A DNA stretch of 64,000 nt from Brachybacterium kimchii (lineage in GTDB: Bacteria > Actinomycetota > Actinomycetes > Actinomycetales > Dermabacteraceae). How positions within the stretch are numbered: the first letter of the stretch is position 1; the number at the start of each line of letters is the position of its first letter. Of the stretch, positions 49,857-58,265 are shown one piece after another. Where the stretch lies: assembly GCF_023373525.1 (NCBI RefSeq), contig NZ_CP097218.1:2666001-2730000 (forward strand), given 5' to 3'. Both the position numbers and the translations under genes were made by a program. A model generated the notes under the pieces. It was not told where the DNA came from and made no database searches. It was given only the letters and a program-made list of their open reading frames with translations.

Positions 49857-52289
49857 TCAGCCGACCGGCAGACCCGACCCCTCCCGAGCCGCCTGCTCGC
49901 GGACGGCGCGCGCGGCCTCGACCAGGTGCCGGAGGCTCTCGGTGGTCTCCTCGTAGCCGCGGGTCTTGAGCCCGCAGTCGGGGTTCGCCCACAGGCGCCC
50001 CTCCCCCACGCGGTCGAGGGCCGCCGCGAGCTGGGAGCGGATCTCCTCGGCGGCGGGAACGCGGGGTGAGTGGATGTCCCAGACGCCCGGGCCGATGCCT
50101 CGGGAGAACCGCTCGGGATCGAGAGCCTCGAGGATCTCGCCGCGCGACCGGGCGGCCTCGATGCTGGTGACGTCTGCCCCCAGGGCGTCGATCGCGTCCA
50201 CGACCTCGTTGAACTCGGAATAGCACAGGTGGGTGTGGATCTGGGTGGCGTCGGCCGCGCCGGAGGTGGCGAGCCGGAAGGAGTCGACGGACCAGCGCAG
50301 GTAGTCGTCCTGATCGGAGGCCCGCAGCGGCAGCAGCTCGCGCAGCGCGGGCTCGTCGACCTGGACGATGCCGATGCCGGCCGTTTCGAGGTCCGCGATC
50401 TCGTCGCGCAGCGCGAGGGCGACCTGGTCGGCGGTCTCGCCGAGGCTCTGGTCGTCGCGCACGAACGACCAGGCGAGGATGGTCACCGGACCCGTGAGCA
50501 TGCCCTTGACCGGCTTGTCGGTGAGCGACTGCGCGTACGCCGACCAGCCCACGGTGATCGGTACGGGACGCGAGACGTCGCCGAAGAGGATCGACGGGCG
50601 CGTGCAGCGGGAGCCGTAGGACTGCACCCACCCGTGCGCGGTGGTCGCGAAGCCGTCGAGGTGCTCGGCGAAGTACTGGACCATGTCGTTGCGCTCGGGC
50701 TCGCCGTGCACCAGGACGTCCAGGCCCAGCTCCTCCTGCAGCGCGACGACCCGGCGGATCTCCTCGCGCATCGCCTGCTCGTAGGCGGTGGCGTCGATGC
50801 GCCCGGCGCGGTGGTCGGCGCGCGCCCTGCGCACGCTAGCGACCTGCGGGAAGGAGCCGATGGTGGTGGTCGGGAGCACGGGCAGGCCGAGCCTGGACTG
50901 CTGGGCGGCGCCGCGCACCTCGAAGGCCGAGCGCTCGAGGTCCGCCGCCGTCAGGCCCGCGGCACGCTCGCGCACCTCGCTGCGGCGCACCCCCGCGAAG
51001 TCGCGGGGCACGGAGCGGGGCCCGTCGACGGAGCCGGGGGTGATGGACGAGCCCGCGAGGGCCACGATCTCGGCGATCTTCTCGTCGGCGAAGGCGAGGG
51101 TCGCGCGCAGCTCGGCGGGCAGATGGGTCTCGCGTTCGAGGGTGTGCGGGACGTGCTGGAGGGACACCGAGGTCGAGACGACGACGCCGCTGGGATCCCC
51201 GGCGGCCTCGGCCACGCGCTCGCGCAGCAGGGCGAGGCGCGCGGCGGCCGTGGGGAGCTCGGTGCGCCACACGGAGCGGCCCTCGACGAGACCGGCGACG
51301 ATCCGGGTGCGGCCGATGCCCGCGAGCTGCGCGGCGCTCGGGATCTCGCCGCGCGTGAGATCGAGGTGGACGGCCTCGACGCCGGTGGCGAGCACGGCGG
51401 GCAGCAGGTCGCCGATGCCGCCGTAGGGGGTGGTGACGAGGATCTGCGGACGGTCCTCGGCAGATGCGAGGCGGCCCTCGGCGCGCTCGAGCAGCGCGGC
51501 GAGCCCCTGCGGGTCGACGCGCTGGTCGGCGGCGAGCGCGGGCTCGTCGAGCTGCACCCAGGTCGCGCCCGCCTCGTGGAGGCGGGCCAGCAGCTCGGCG
51601 TAGACGGAGACCACGTCGTCCAGGCGGTCCAGCGGGTCGAAGTCCGCCGGCGCGCCGTCCTGCGCCTTGGCGAGCAGGAGCAGGGTCAGGGGGCCGACGA
51701 GGACCGGGCGGGCCGCGGCACCGGCACCGGCACCGGCACCGGCACCGGCACCGGCCTCGAGGCTCTCGCGGAACAGGTCGATGACCTGGGTGGATGCGAT
51801 GTGCAGGTCGGTGTCGGGGCCGATCTCCGGGACCAGGTAGTGGTAGTTCGTGTCGAACCACTTGGTCATCTCGAGCGGAGGCTGCTCGGCAGTGCCGCGG
51901 GCCAGGGCGAAGTACCCGTCGAGGTCGATCGTCCCGTCGGCCCCGAGGACGTCGGCGAAGCGGTCCGGGACGATGCCCACGGCGAGCGCGGCGTCGAGCA
52001 CCTGGTCGTAGAGCGAGAACGTCTCGGGGATCGCGGCGGGACCGGTGAGGCCGAGCTCGGCGAGTCGGGAGCGGGTCGCGTCCCGCAGCGCGCGGATGCG
52101 CTGCGCGAACTCGGCGCGGTCGATGCGGCCGGACCAGTAGGCCTCCTCGGCCTTCTTGAGCTCGCGGTCGGGGCCGATGCGCGGGTAGCCGACGGGCGTC
52201 GCGGCGGGCAGCGCGGTGTGGGCGGCGTCCGGGGCGTGGGCGGTGTCCGGGGCGTGGGCGGCGTCCGGGGTGCGGGGAGCGGTCGTCAT
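49857..52289 (-). CDS. metE: Cobalamin-independent methionine synthase
   Basis: Transfers the methyl group of 5-methyltetrahydropteroyl-tri-glutamate to homocysteine; 810 residues, slightly longer than usual. The zinc ligands are visible: His687 and Cys689 in HTHLCYSEFNE, and Cys772 in NPDCGLKTRGY. The Cys-Cys spacing of 83 residues equals that of E. coli MetE (643 to 726). The N-terminus carries a DAAHAPDTAHAPDAAH repeat before the family start VGYPRIGPDRELKKAEE. An in-frame (Gly-Ala) repeat lies near residues 179-192. ATG at 52289 overlaps the metF stop, so metF and metE form a coupled operon. Confidence 0.95.
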   Translation of the reverse strand: MTTAPRTPDAAHAPDTAHAPDAAHTALPAATPVGYPRIGPDRELKKAEEAYWSGRIDRAEFAQRIRALRDATRSRLAELGLTGPAAIPETFSLYDQVLDAALAVGIVPDRFADVLGADGTIDLDGYFALARGTAEQPPLEMTKWFDTNYHYLVPEIGPDTDLHIASTQVIDLFRESLEAGAGAGAGAGAGAAARPVLVGPLTLLLLAKAQDGAPADFDPLDRLDDVVSVYAELLARLHEAGATWVQLDEPALAADQRVDPQGLAALLERAEGRLASAEDRPQILVTTPYGGIGDLLPAVLATGVEAVHLDLTRGEIPSAAQLAGIGRTRIVAGLVEGRSVWRTELPTAAARLALLRERVAEAAGDPSGVVVSTSVSLQHVPHTLERETHLPAELRATLAFADEKIAEIVALAGSSITPGSVDGPRSVPRDFAGVRRSEVRERAAGLTAADLERSAFEVRGAAQQSRLGLPVLPTTTIGSFPQVASVRRARADHRAGRIDATAYEQAMREEIRRVVALQEELGLDVLVHGEPERNDMVQYFAEHLDGFATTAHGWVQSYGSRCTRPSILFGDVSRPVPITVGWSAYAQSLTDKPVKGMLTGPVTILAWSFVRDDQSLGETADQVALALRDEIADLETAGIGIVQVDEPALRELLPLRASDQDDYLRWSVDSFRLATSGAADATQIHTHLCYSEFNEVVDAIDALGADVTSIEAARSRGEILEALDPERFSRGIGPGVWDIHSPRVPAAEEIRSQLAAALDRVGEGRLWANPDCGLKTRGYEETTESLRHLVEAARAVREQAAREGSGLPVG
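51717..51754 (-). repeat. Hexanucleotide microsatellite within metE
   Basis: Five to six consecutive CCGGCA units encode a Gly-Ala run. The unit length is a multiple of three, so changes would lengthen a loop without shifting frame. Confidence 0.85.
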
Positions 52290-53227
52290 CGGGCATCTCC
52301 TGTGGTCGGGTCGGACCAGCGGTCCAGGTCGAGGGATTCGAGCACGTCGAGCGACTCGGCGTGGCGGTTGAAGGTGAACAGGTGCAGTCCGGGGGCGCCG
52401 GCGTCCAGGACGCGGGTGATCAGGTCGACCGTCCAGCGCACGCCGATGCGTCGCTGCTCGGACTCGTCGCGCGCGGTCTCCAGGGCATGCATGAGATCGC
52501 GCGGGAGCGGCACGCCGGAGAGCTCGCCCAGGCGCTCGAGTCGCCGCGGATTCGTGGCGGGCACGAAGCCGGGGATCACGGGCATCCGCAGGCCCGCGTC
52601 GCGGGCCTTCCCGATCAGCGCGCAGTACTCGGCGGGATCGAAGAAGACCTGCGTGATCGCGAAGTCCGCGCCCGCGCGCTCCTTGGACAGCAGCACCTCC
52701 AGATCGTGCTGGGAGGTGGGCGACTCGGGGTGGCGGTGCGGGTAGGCGGCCACGCCCACGCTCACGCGCCCGCCGGCCAGGGCCGCCGTGCGCTCGCGCT
52801 CGACCTCGCGGATGAGGTCCACGAGCGGACGGGCGAAGGGGATCTCGTCGCCCTCGAGGTCGTGCCCCTCCTCCTGGTCGCCGCGCAGGGCGAGGATCCC
52901 GCGCACGCCGCGGTCCAGGAGGGCCTGGACGACGGTGCGCAGCTCGGCCCGGCGCGAGCCGATCGAGGTCACGTGCACGAGGGGCCGCAGGTCGGTCTCG
53001 TGCAGCACGTGGTCGGTGAGCTCGAGGACGCGAGCGAGGTTCCGCTGTCCGGTGCGGCTGGTGACGGAGACGTAGTCGGGCGCGGTGGTCTCGAGCTGGG
53101 CGATGGTGTCTCGGAGGCGCTCGAAGGTGGTGTCGGTGCGCGCCGGGAACAGCTCGTAGCTGAGCGCGGGCCGCCGGCGGGAGGCCACCGTGCGCTCGAG
53201 CTCGGGCAGGGTCGTGGGCGCTGTCAT
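52286..53227 (-). CDS. metF: Methylenetetrahydrofolate reductase
   Basis: Flavoprotein supplying 5-methyl-THF for methionine synthesis; 313 residues. The catalytic Glu region SYELFPART (Glu25) and VTSRTGQRNLARVLELT are present. The FAD and folate regions include LALRGDQEEGHD, GVAAYPHRHPES, KERAGADFAITQVFFD and VIPGFVPATNPRRLERLGELSGVPLP. The C-terminus ends in LHLFTFNRHAESLDVLESL. First gene of metFE; ATG at 53227 has TAGCTT 7 nt upstream and no Shine-Dalgarno, so it is leaderless. A riboswitch is therefore unlikely here. Confidence 0.94.
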   Translation of the reverse strand: MTAPTTLPELERTVASRRRPALSYELFPARTDTTFERLRDTIAQLETTAPDYVSVTSRTGQRNLARVLELTDHVLHETDLRPLVHVTSIGSRRAELRTVVQALLDRGVRGILALRGDQEEGHDLEGDEIPFARPLVDLIREVERERTAALAGGRVSVGVAAYPHRHPESPTSQHDLEVLLSKERAGADFAITQVFFDPAEYCALIGKARDAGLRMPVIPGFVPATNPRRLERLGELSGVPLPRDLMHALETARDESEQRRIGVRWTVDLITRVLDAGAPGLHLFTFNRHAESLDVLESLDLDRWSDPTTGDAR

Positions 53228-53234
53228 GCCCGGG

Positions 53235-53292
53235 AAGCTACGGGAGCGGGTCGCGCCGACTGAAGGATGGTGACCGTGTGTGAACCCGGTCA
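53235..53292 (-). promoter_or_regulatory. metF promoter and upstream TGACCG dyad
   Basis: The -10 box TAGCTT (53235-53240, minus strand) is 7 nt from the ATG. Upstream, TGACCG-N10-CGGTCA (53271-53292) is a perfect dyad 44-65 nt before the start codon, the usual place for a methionine-pathway regulator. Its protein is unknown. Confidence 0.5.
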
Positions 53293-53413
53293 TATGAAGG
53301 GGCTGGTCAGTGGGCCGTGCGAACCCCGCGGGGCTTGACGCCCGCATCGCCCGATCGCCGACGACGGACGGAGCTCAGGGGACGCAGGAGACGCACGGAA
53401 CTCAGGGAGCGCG

Positions 53414-54427
53414 TCACCGCGCCGGCTGCATCTCGGTGCGACTCTCCGCTCGCGGTCGCCACGCGCCGGGGAACTCGTAGAGGAAGCGCGACCAGGGACG
53501 CAGCAGCACCGCGCCCACACCGGCGCCGACGGACAGCACGAACATCAGCAGATAGGGCAGCACGCCGCCGGCACCGAACCCCATCTGATGCCAGGCGAAC
53601 ATCGCCGGGAAGTGCACGAGGTAGATGACGATCGAGTTCCGGCCCATCCACTCCAGCGCGCGCACCGGCGCGATGCGCGGCACGCGCGGGGCCGCCCACA
53701 GCACCACGACGAGCCCGACCCCGGAACCGAGCGCCGCCAGGAGCCCGCCGTTCGCCTCGCCGCCCAGCCGGGCGACGTGCACCATCCACGGCACCGAGAA
53801 GACCGCTGCGATCAGCGCGATCCACCACGGAGCCCGGATCACGCGGTGCAGGTGCGGCTGCAGCGCTGCGCCGAGGAAGAAGAAGAACCCGTACCAGGGA
53901 CGGTGCCAGACCATCCCCGGGAAGTCGTCCGGGGACCCGAGCATCCCGACGGGGAGGGAGACGACCAGGAGCGCCAGCGCCACGACGATCGGCGGGATCC
54001 GACGCGTGAGCAGTCCCAGAAGATAGAACATCACGAGCGCATCGAGGTACCAGGTGTGGGGCTGCTCGGCCAGCAGCCAGTACCTCGGATGCAGGGCGTT
54101 GTCGATGCCGAAGATGCCCAGCATGATCGCCGTCCAGAGCACGCACGGCCAGACGATCCGTCGCAGCTTCCCGCTGAGGAACACGGAGGTCGGCTTCTCG
54201 AGCGAGCGCGGGAGCAGGACCCCGGAGAGGAACAGCAGGGCGGGGATCCGGTACGCGGAGAGCGCGATGCAGATGTGGGAGATGACGGGATTCGTCTCGG
54301 GCACCATCGAGTGCCCTGCGGCGACGAGCACGACCGCGAACCCCCGGTACAGGTCCATCCATGTGACGCGTGCGGGCACGCGCGGCGCAGAACCGGACGT
54401 GGCGGACGAAACGGTCAATCTGCTCAC
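53414..54427 (-). CDS. Acyltransferase family 3 (OafA-like) membrane protein
   Basis: Membrane O-acyltransferase of 337 residues with about ten hydrophobic helices. The acyl-transfer motif R-x10-H is visible as Arg28 and His39 (YRGFAVVLVAAGHS). WMGRNSIVIYLVHFPAMF is the conserved late helix of the family. It likely acetylates a surface glycan, perhaps the product of the neighbouring operon, by inference. The GTG at 54427 is chosen because TAGCTT lies 8 nt upstream; longer N-terminal forms are Cys/Arg/Ser-rich and not family-like. Confidence 0.8.
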   Translation of the reverse strand: MSRLTVSSATSGSAPRVPARVTWMDLYRGFAVVLVAAGHSMVPETNPVISHICIALSAYRIPALLFLSGVLLPRSLEKPTSVFLSGKLRRIVWPCVLWTAIMLGIFGIDNALHPRYWLLAEQPHTWYLDALVMFYLLGLLTRRIPPIVVALALLVVSLPVGMLGSPDDFPGMVWHRPWYGFFFFLGAALQPHLHRVIRAPWWIALIAAVFSVPWMVHVARLGGEANGGLLAALGSGVGLVVVLWAAPRVPRIAPVRALEWMGRNSIVIYLVHFPAMFAWHQMGFGAGGVLPYLLMFVLSVGAGVGAVLLRPWSRFLYEFPGAWRPRAESRTEMQPAR

Positions 54428-54435
54428 GTCACAGG

Positions 54436-54441
54436 AAGCTA
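54436..54441 (-). promoter_or_regulatory. -10 box of acyltransferase gene
   Basis: TAGCTT on the minus strand ends 8 nt before the GTG at 54427, the same hexamer as at metF. Confidence 0.45.
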
Positions 54442-54593
54442 TCAGACAGCCTCCCGCGCCCCGTCGAGCCGCGGTTCGCCCGCCCGACCGGGAGTGAGCG
54501 CGCTCGCAGATGGGTGGAAGTCGGGCATTCCCGTCAATATGGTGACAAGATGGGCTTGGTGACCGAACGGTAGACACCGTCGATCCCGGGAGC

Positions 54594-54629
54594 GCGGTGC
54601 CCCACCGTCCGTCACGGACAGGGCACCGC
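54594..54629 (+). promoter_or_regulatory. Hairpin in the leader of the glycan operon
   Basis: GCGGTGCCC pairs with GGGCACCGC, and CGTCCG with CGGAC inside it, forming a long stem 57 nt before the first gene of the operon. It may be an attenuator, a processing site or a terminator that must be bypassed. A GTCA-N6-TGAC dyad at 54533-54546 lies further upstream. Confidence 0.4.
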
Positions 54630-54685
54630 CGCGGAACGCCGCAGGGGCACGTGGGGAACGAACATGCAGGACATCGGGGGATGGA

Positions 54686-55870
54686 ATGGTCGAGAACGCA
54701 TCATCGCGCGCTGACACCGCGCCCCTGCACGTCCTCCATCTGATCCACACCACCGCCTTCGGCGGGGTCGAGTCCTCCGCGGAGAACCTCCGCCGGACCC
54801 TCGAGGCCCCATCGGCCGGCACCCGGCCGCGCTACCGGATCGCAGCCCTCGCCGCCGCGCCCGAGCGCCTGCAGGCGGTGCGCGCCCATGTCGTCGGCTC
54901 CGGGGTGAACAGTCCCCTCTCCGCTCTGCGGATGCTCCGGGAGGTCCGCGCCTCGCGGCCCGACGTCCTGGTCACCTCGCTGTGGCGGGCGGTCGCACTC
55001 GGTGCCGCTGCCCGCATGCTCCGGGTGTCGCGACGCACGCGCTGGGCCATCTGGGTGCATCTCCCCCGCTATACGAACCCGCTGGACCGACTGGTCCACA
55101 CCTGGTGCCTCCCCCGCGCCGACGCCGTCATCTGCGACTCCGAGGCGACTGCCGCGCAGCTCGTGCGCCCCGCCCTCGCCAGGTCGGGGCGAGTGGTTCC
55201 GGTCCACATCGTGCAGCCTGCCGCGGTCGCCCTGAACGGCTCGTCGTCCTCGTCCGTCAGGGACGCCCCGCGACCCGACGAGCCGCTGCGCCTCGCCTTC
55301 TGGGGGCGCCTCGCACGGCAGAAGCGACTGGACCTGGTGGTCGGCCTCCTGGCGCGTCTGCGAGAGATCCGGGACGCGGGGGCGGAGCTCACCCTCATCG
55401 GGCCCGACGCCGGCGAGCGGGCCGCCCTCGACCAGCAGATCCGGGACGCCGGCCTCGGGGCCAGCGTGCACTTCCTCGACCCCATGGACCGCGAGCAGCT
55501 CTCCGAGGAGATCGCACGGACTCACGTGTTCGTCCAGCTCTCGGATTCCGAGGGCTTCGCGATGTCCGCGCACGAGGCCCTGGCCTCGGGGCTCGTCTGC
55601 GTGCTCACACCTGTCGGTCAGCTCGCCGCGGACACCTCCGACGGACAGGACTGCATCCAGCATCACGGCGATCTCGACACCACCGCCCGGCGACTCGTGG
55701 ACCTCGCCGCGGCCCCCGAGAGCTTCCGGGCGATGGGCGAGAGGGCACGCACGGCCGGCGCGGCCGACGCCGTGAGCGAGTTCGTGGAGGCCTGCGAGGT
55801 CATCGCCGGCCGGGCCGACGGCGGCACGCCGGCCGAGGATCGGCCGTCGCACGACAGGGCGGTCCTCTGA
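54686..55870 (+). CDS. GT4-family glycosyltransferase (operon gene 1)
   Basis: Retaining GT-B glycosyltransferase of 394 residues. An N-terminal Rossmann half (LHVLHLIHTTAFGGVESSAENL) contains the glycine-rich motif. The C-terminal nucleotide-sugar half has LRLAFWGRLARQKRLDLVVGLL, HFLDPMDREQLSEEIARTHVFVQLSDSEGFAMSAHEALASG with the E-x7-E type motif (SEGFAMSAHEAL). It probably adds one sugar in the glycan assembled by this operon. GGGG is 5 nt before the ATG. Followed by a polytopic protein with 1-nt overlap. Confidence 0.85.
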   Translation: MVENASSRADTAPLHVLHLIHTTAFGGVESSAENLRRTLEAPSAGTRPRYRIAALAAAPERLQAVRAHVVGSGVNSPLSALRMLREVRASRPDVLVTSLWRAVALGAAARMLRVSRRTRWAIWVHLPRYTNPLDRLVHTWCLPRADAVICDSEATAAQLVRPALARSGRVVPVHIVQPAAVALNGSSSSSVRDAPRPDEPLRLAFWGRLARQKRLDLVVGLLARLREIRDAGAELTLIGPDAGERAALDQQIRDAGLGASVHFLDPMDREQLSEEIARTHVFVQLSDSEGFAMSAHEALASGLVCVLTPVGQLAADTSDGQDCIQHHGDLDTTARRLVDLAAAPESFRAMGERARTAGAADAVSEFVEACEVIAGRADGGTPAEDRPSHDRAVL

Positions 55871-57072
55871 TGGAGAACGATCAGAGCACCGGGCTCGGGA
55901 ACCAGATCACCGTCGTCGTCCTCGCCGGGGCGGCGCTGCTGGCGGCGCTCGTCGCCCGCTTCGTGCTGCCCGCACAGTTCCTGCTGGACGACGGCCACCT
56001 CCGCGACGCCATGGATCCGCAGCACGCGTACCTCTCGGACCCCTCGTTCCAGATGGTCGCGGCGCTGTACAGAGGGCTCGGTCTGGCCGACGCCCCCTCC
56101 CTCGCGGCCCTGCTCGGCGAAGCGCTGTTCCTCGTGGGCATGTTCGCGGCGATCGGATGGGGTCGCATCCGGCACATGGGCGTCATCTCGCTGGCCGCCG
56201 TCGCCGCGAGCGTGCTGCTGTCCGTCGCCTACTTGGGCCAGTACAGCAAGGAGCTGCTCACGCTGGTCGTCATGCTCCTGGTGCTCGCGGCCCCGCGGCG
56301 CTGGCAGGGCGAGATCGTGGTCGTGGGTGCGTGCCTCGCGTACGGCGCCGCCGTCCGTCCGTACTGGATCCTGGTCGCGGCGCTCTACGTGCTGTGGCGT
56401 CTGGCCTTCCGATACCTGAAGCGCCCGATCTGGCTGCTCGCGGTGCCCGTGCTCGTGTACGCCGCACTGCAGCCGGCGTTCCTCACGGTGCTGGGCGGCG
56501 GACTGCAGTCCCAGCGCACGGCGGTCAACGGCACCCGCGAGACCGCCGGGGACGTCGCCTCGCTGATCGTGAGCCCGCTGCCGGACGCGGCCGGGCCGAT
56601 GGGGGTCGTCGCGGCGCTGGTGATGCTGATCCTGATGGTCGTCCCGGTGCCGCTGCTGCTCTCGCTGAGCCCTTACCACATGGTCAGCGCCGTGCTCATC
56701 CTGGGCATCTGGCTCACCGTGCTGCTGCCCGTCGTCCGGGGCGAGGTGCAGGGCCGGACGGGGCCGACGCAGCCCCGCGCGCGGGTCACCGCGAGCCGCT
56801 GCGCCGCCCTGCTGCTGGCATTCCTGCTGGTCCAGGCGCTGTTCGAACCGGACTTCGGCTCGTGTCTCAAGCATCTCTCACCGCTGCTCCCTCTGTTCCT
56901 GGCGATGCTGCCGTCCTCGATCGGTCGGGTGGGCGCGGGGGCCGAGCCCCACGCGCGGACACAGGCGGACGAGCAGCCCTCGCCACAGGCGCAGGCGCAG
57001 GCACGGGCGCAGGACGTGCCCACCGCCCTCACCCCGCACCCGACCCGTCGGCCGCAGGAGGCGGTCCTATGA
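55870..57072 (+). CDS. Polytopic membrane protein, probable glycan polymerase-like (operon gene 2)
   Basis: Membrane protein of 400 residues with about ten hydrophobic helices, large loops and a C-terminal Gln/Ala-rich tail (QAQAQARAQDV). The operon position between glycosyltransferases and chain-length gene suggests the Wzy/O-antigen-polymerase role, but I recognise no Wzy motif; this is inference. ATG overlaps the preceding stop by 1 nt and its stop overlaps the next ATG by 4 nt. Confidence 0.6.
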   Translation: MENDQSTGLGNQITVVVLAGAALLAALVARFVLPAQFLLDDGHLRDAMDPQHAYLSDPSFQMVAALYRGLGLADAPSLAALLGEALFLVGMFAAIGWGRIRHMGVISLAAVAASVLLSVAYLGQYSKELLTLVVMLLVLAAPRRWQGEIVVVGACLAYGAAVRPYWILVAALYVLWRLAFRYLKRPIWLLAVPVLVYAALQPAFLTVLGGGLQSQRTAVNGTRETAGDVASLIVSPLPDAAGPMGVVAALVMLILMVVPVPLLLSLSPYHMVSAVLILGIWLTVLLPVVRGEVQGRTGPTQPRARVTASRCAALLLAFLLVQALFEPDFGSCLKHLSPLLPLFLAMLPSSIGRVGAGAEPHARTQADEQPSPQAQAQARAQDVPTALTPHPTRRPQEAVL

Positions 57073-58265
57073 GAATCCTCCACGTCACCCAGGCATCGTT
57101 CGCCGGCGTGCTGTCGTCCTCGACGGCGATCGCCCGCGCCCAGGCCGAGGTCCCGGGGGTCGAGGTCACCTACGCCTGGTCGCCCCGCACCGTCTCCCCG
57201 GCCCCTGACCAGATCCAGCAGATGGTGGGGCCGCGCGTCCGCGTGGTCCGGCTGAGCCGCTCGCCGCGCCTGGGAGTCCCCGCGCTCGGCGCCCGGCTCC
57301 CCGGACTGATCGCGCGCGGGGACTTCGACGTCGTGCACCTGCATTCGTCGTTCGCGGGGATGCTCGGTCGCATCGCGGCCCTGATCGCAGGCCGACGCTC
57401 CACCGTGGTCTACAGCCCGCACAGCTTCGCCTTCGACCGGCCCGACACCTCGCGCGCACGGCGCATCGCCTACCGGTCCCTCGAACGGCTCGGCGCACGG
57501 ATCTCGTCCGCGATCATCGCCTGCTCCCCCTCGGAGCAGGCCGTGGCACGCAGCGCGATCCCCGATGCGCGCACGGCGATCCTCACCAATGCCGTGGATG
57601 CGCGGTCGCTCGCGCAGGAGCGCCGCGCAGCGCAGGAGGAGCGCACCCCCGGCGTCCAGGACGGGACTCACGAGGGCGCGCCCGACGCGCCCAGGCTGCG
57701 GGTCGCCCACATCGGCCGGATCGCCTCGCAGAAGCGCCCCGACCTGTTCGGCCGGATCGCCGAGCGCTTCGTCGGCGGCGCGGCCCGCGCGGCCGAGGCC
57801 CCCGCGGGGGCCGAGGGGGCGGACGCGCCGCGCTTCACCTGGCTCGGCGAAGGCGATCGCTCGCTGCTCCCTCCGTCGGTCGAGGTCACCGGATGGCTCA
57901 CGCCGGCGCAGCTGCACCGCGAGCTCGCCCGCACCGACATCGTCCTCTTCACGAGCGCGGCCGAGGGCATGCCGGTCTCCCTGCTCGAGGCGCAGGCCAT
58001 GGGGATCCCGATCGTCGGCAGCCGGGTGACCGGCATCGCCGACCTCGTGGACGACGGGCGCACCGGCCTCCTCTTCACCACGGAGGACGAGGGCCATGAG
58101 GCCCTGCGACACCTGCTGGGCTCCCCCGAGCAGCGCCGCGCCCTGGGCCGGACCGCGGCCCGAGAGGTCGCGGCCGACTTCGACCTGGACGGCCTCGCCG
58201 AGCGCTCGTTCACCGCGTACACGTCGCTGGGGCTGCCCGTGACGACGACGAAAGGAATCCGATGA
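57069..58265 (+). CDS. GT4-family glycosyltransferase (operon gene 3)
   Basis: GT-B glycosyltransferase of 398 residues: N-terminal MRILHVTQASFAGVLSSS, HLHSSFAGMLGRIAALIAG and PHSFAF; C-terminal RVAHIGRIASQKRPDLFGRIAERF, EGDRSLLPPSVEVTGWL and VLFTSAAEGMPVSLLEAQAMGIPIVGSRVTG with the E-x7-E motif (EGMPVSLLE). Typical of lipid-linked glycan transferases. Overlaps both neighbours by 4 nt. Confidence 0.87.
   Translation: MRILHVTQASFAGVLSSSTAIARAQAEVPGVEVTYAWSPRTVSPAPDQIQQMVGPRVRVVRLSRSPRLGVPALGARLPGLIARGDFDVVHLHSSFAGMLGRIAALIAGRRSTVVYSPHSFAFDRPDTSRARRIAYRSLERLGARISSAIIACSPSEQAVARSAIPDARTAILTNAVDARSLAQERRAAQEERTPGVQDGTHEGAPDAPRLRVAHIGRIASQKRPDLFGRIAERFVGGAARAAEAPAGAEGADAPRFTWLGEGDRSLLPPSVEVTGWLTPAQLHRELARTDIVLFTSAAEGMPVSLLEAQAMGIPIVGSRVTGIADLVDDGRTGLLFTTEDEGHEALRHLLGSPEQRRALGRTAAREVAADFDLDGLAERSFTAYTSLGLPVTTTKGIR

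Noticed and set aside
53228..53413. SAM riboswitch upstream of metF
   Set aside because: A -10 box only 7 nt from the ATG implies a leaderless mRNA, leaving no room for a riboswitch.
54577..54577. Longer N-terminus of the acyltransferase starting at 54577
   Set aside because: The extra 50 residues are Cys/Arg/Ser-rich, cross the likely -10 box at 54436-54441 and do not resemble the family.
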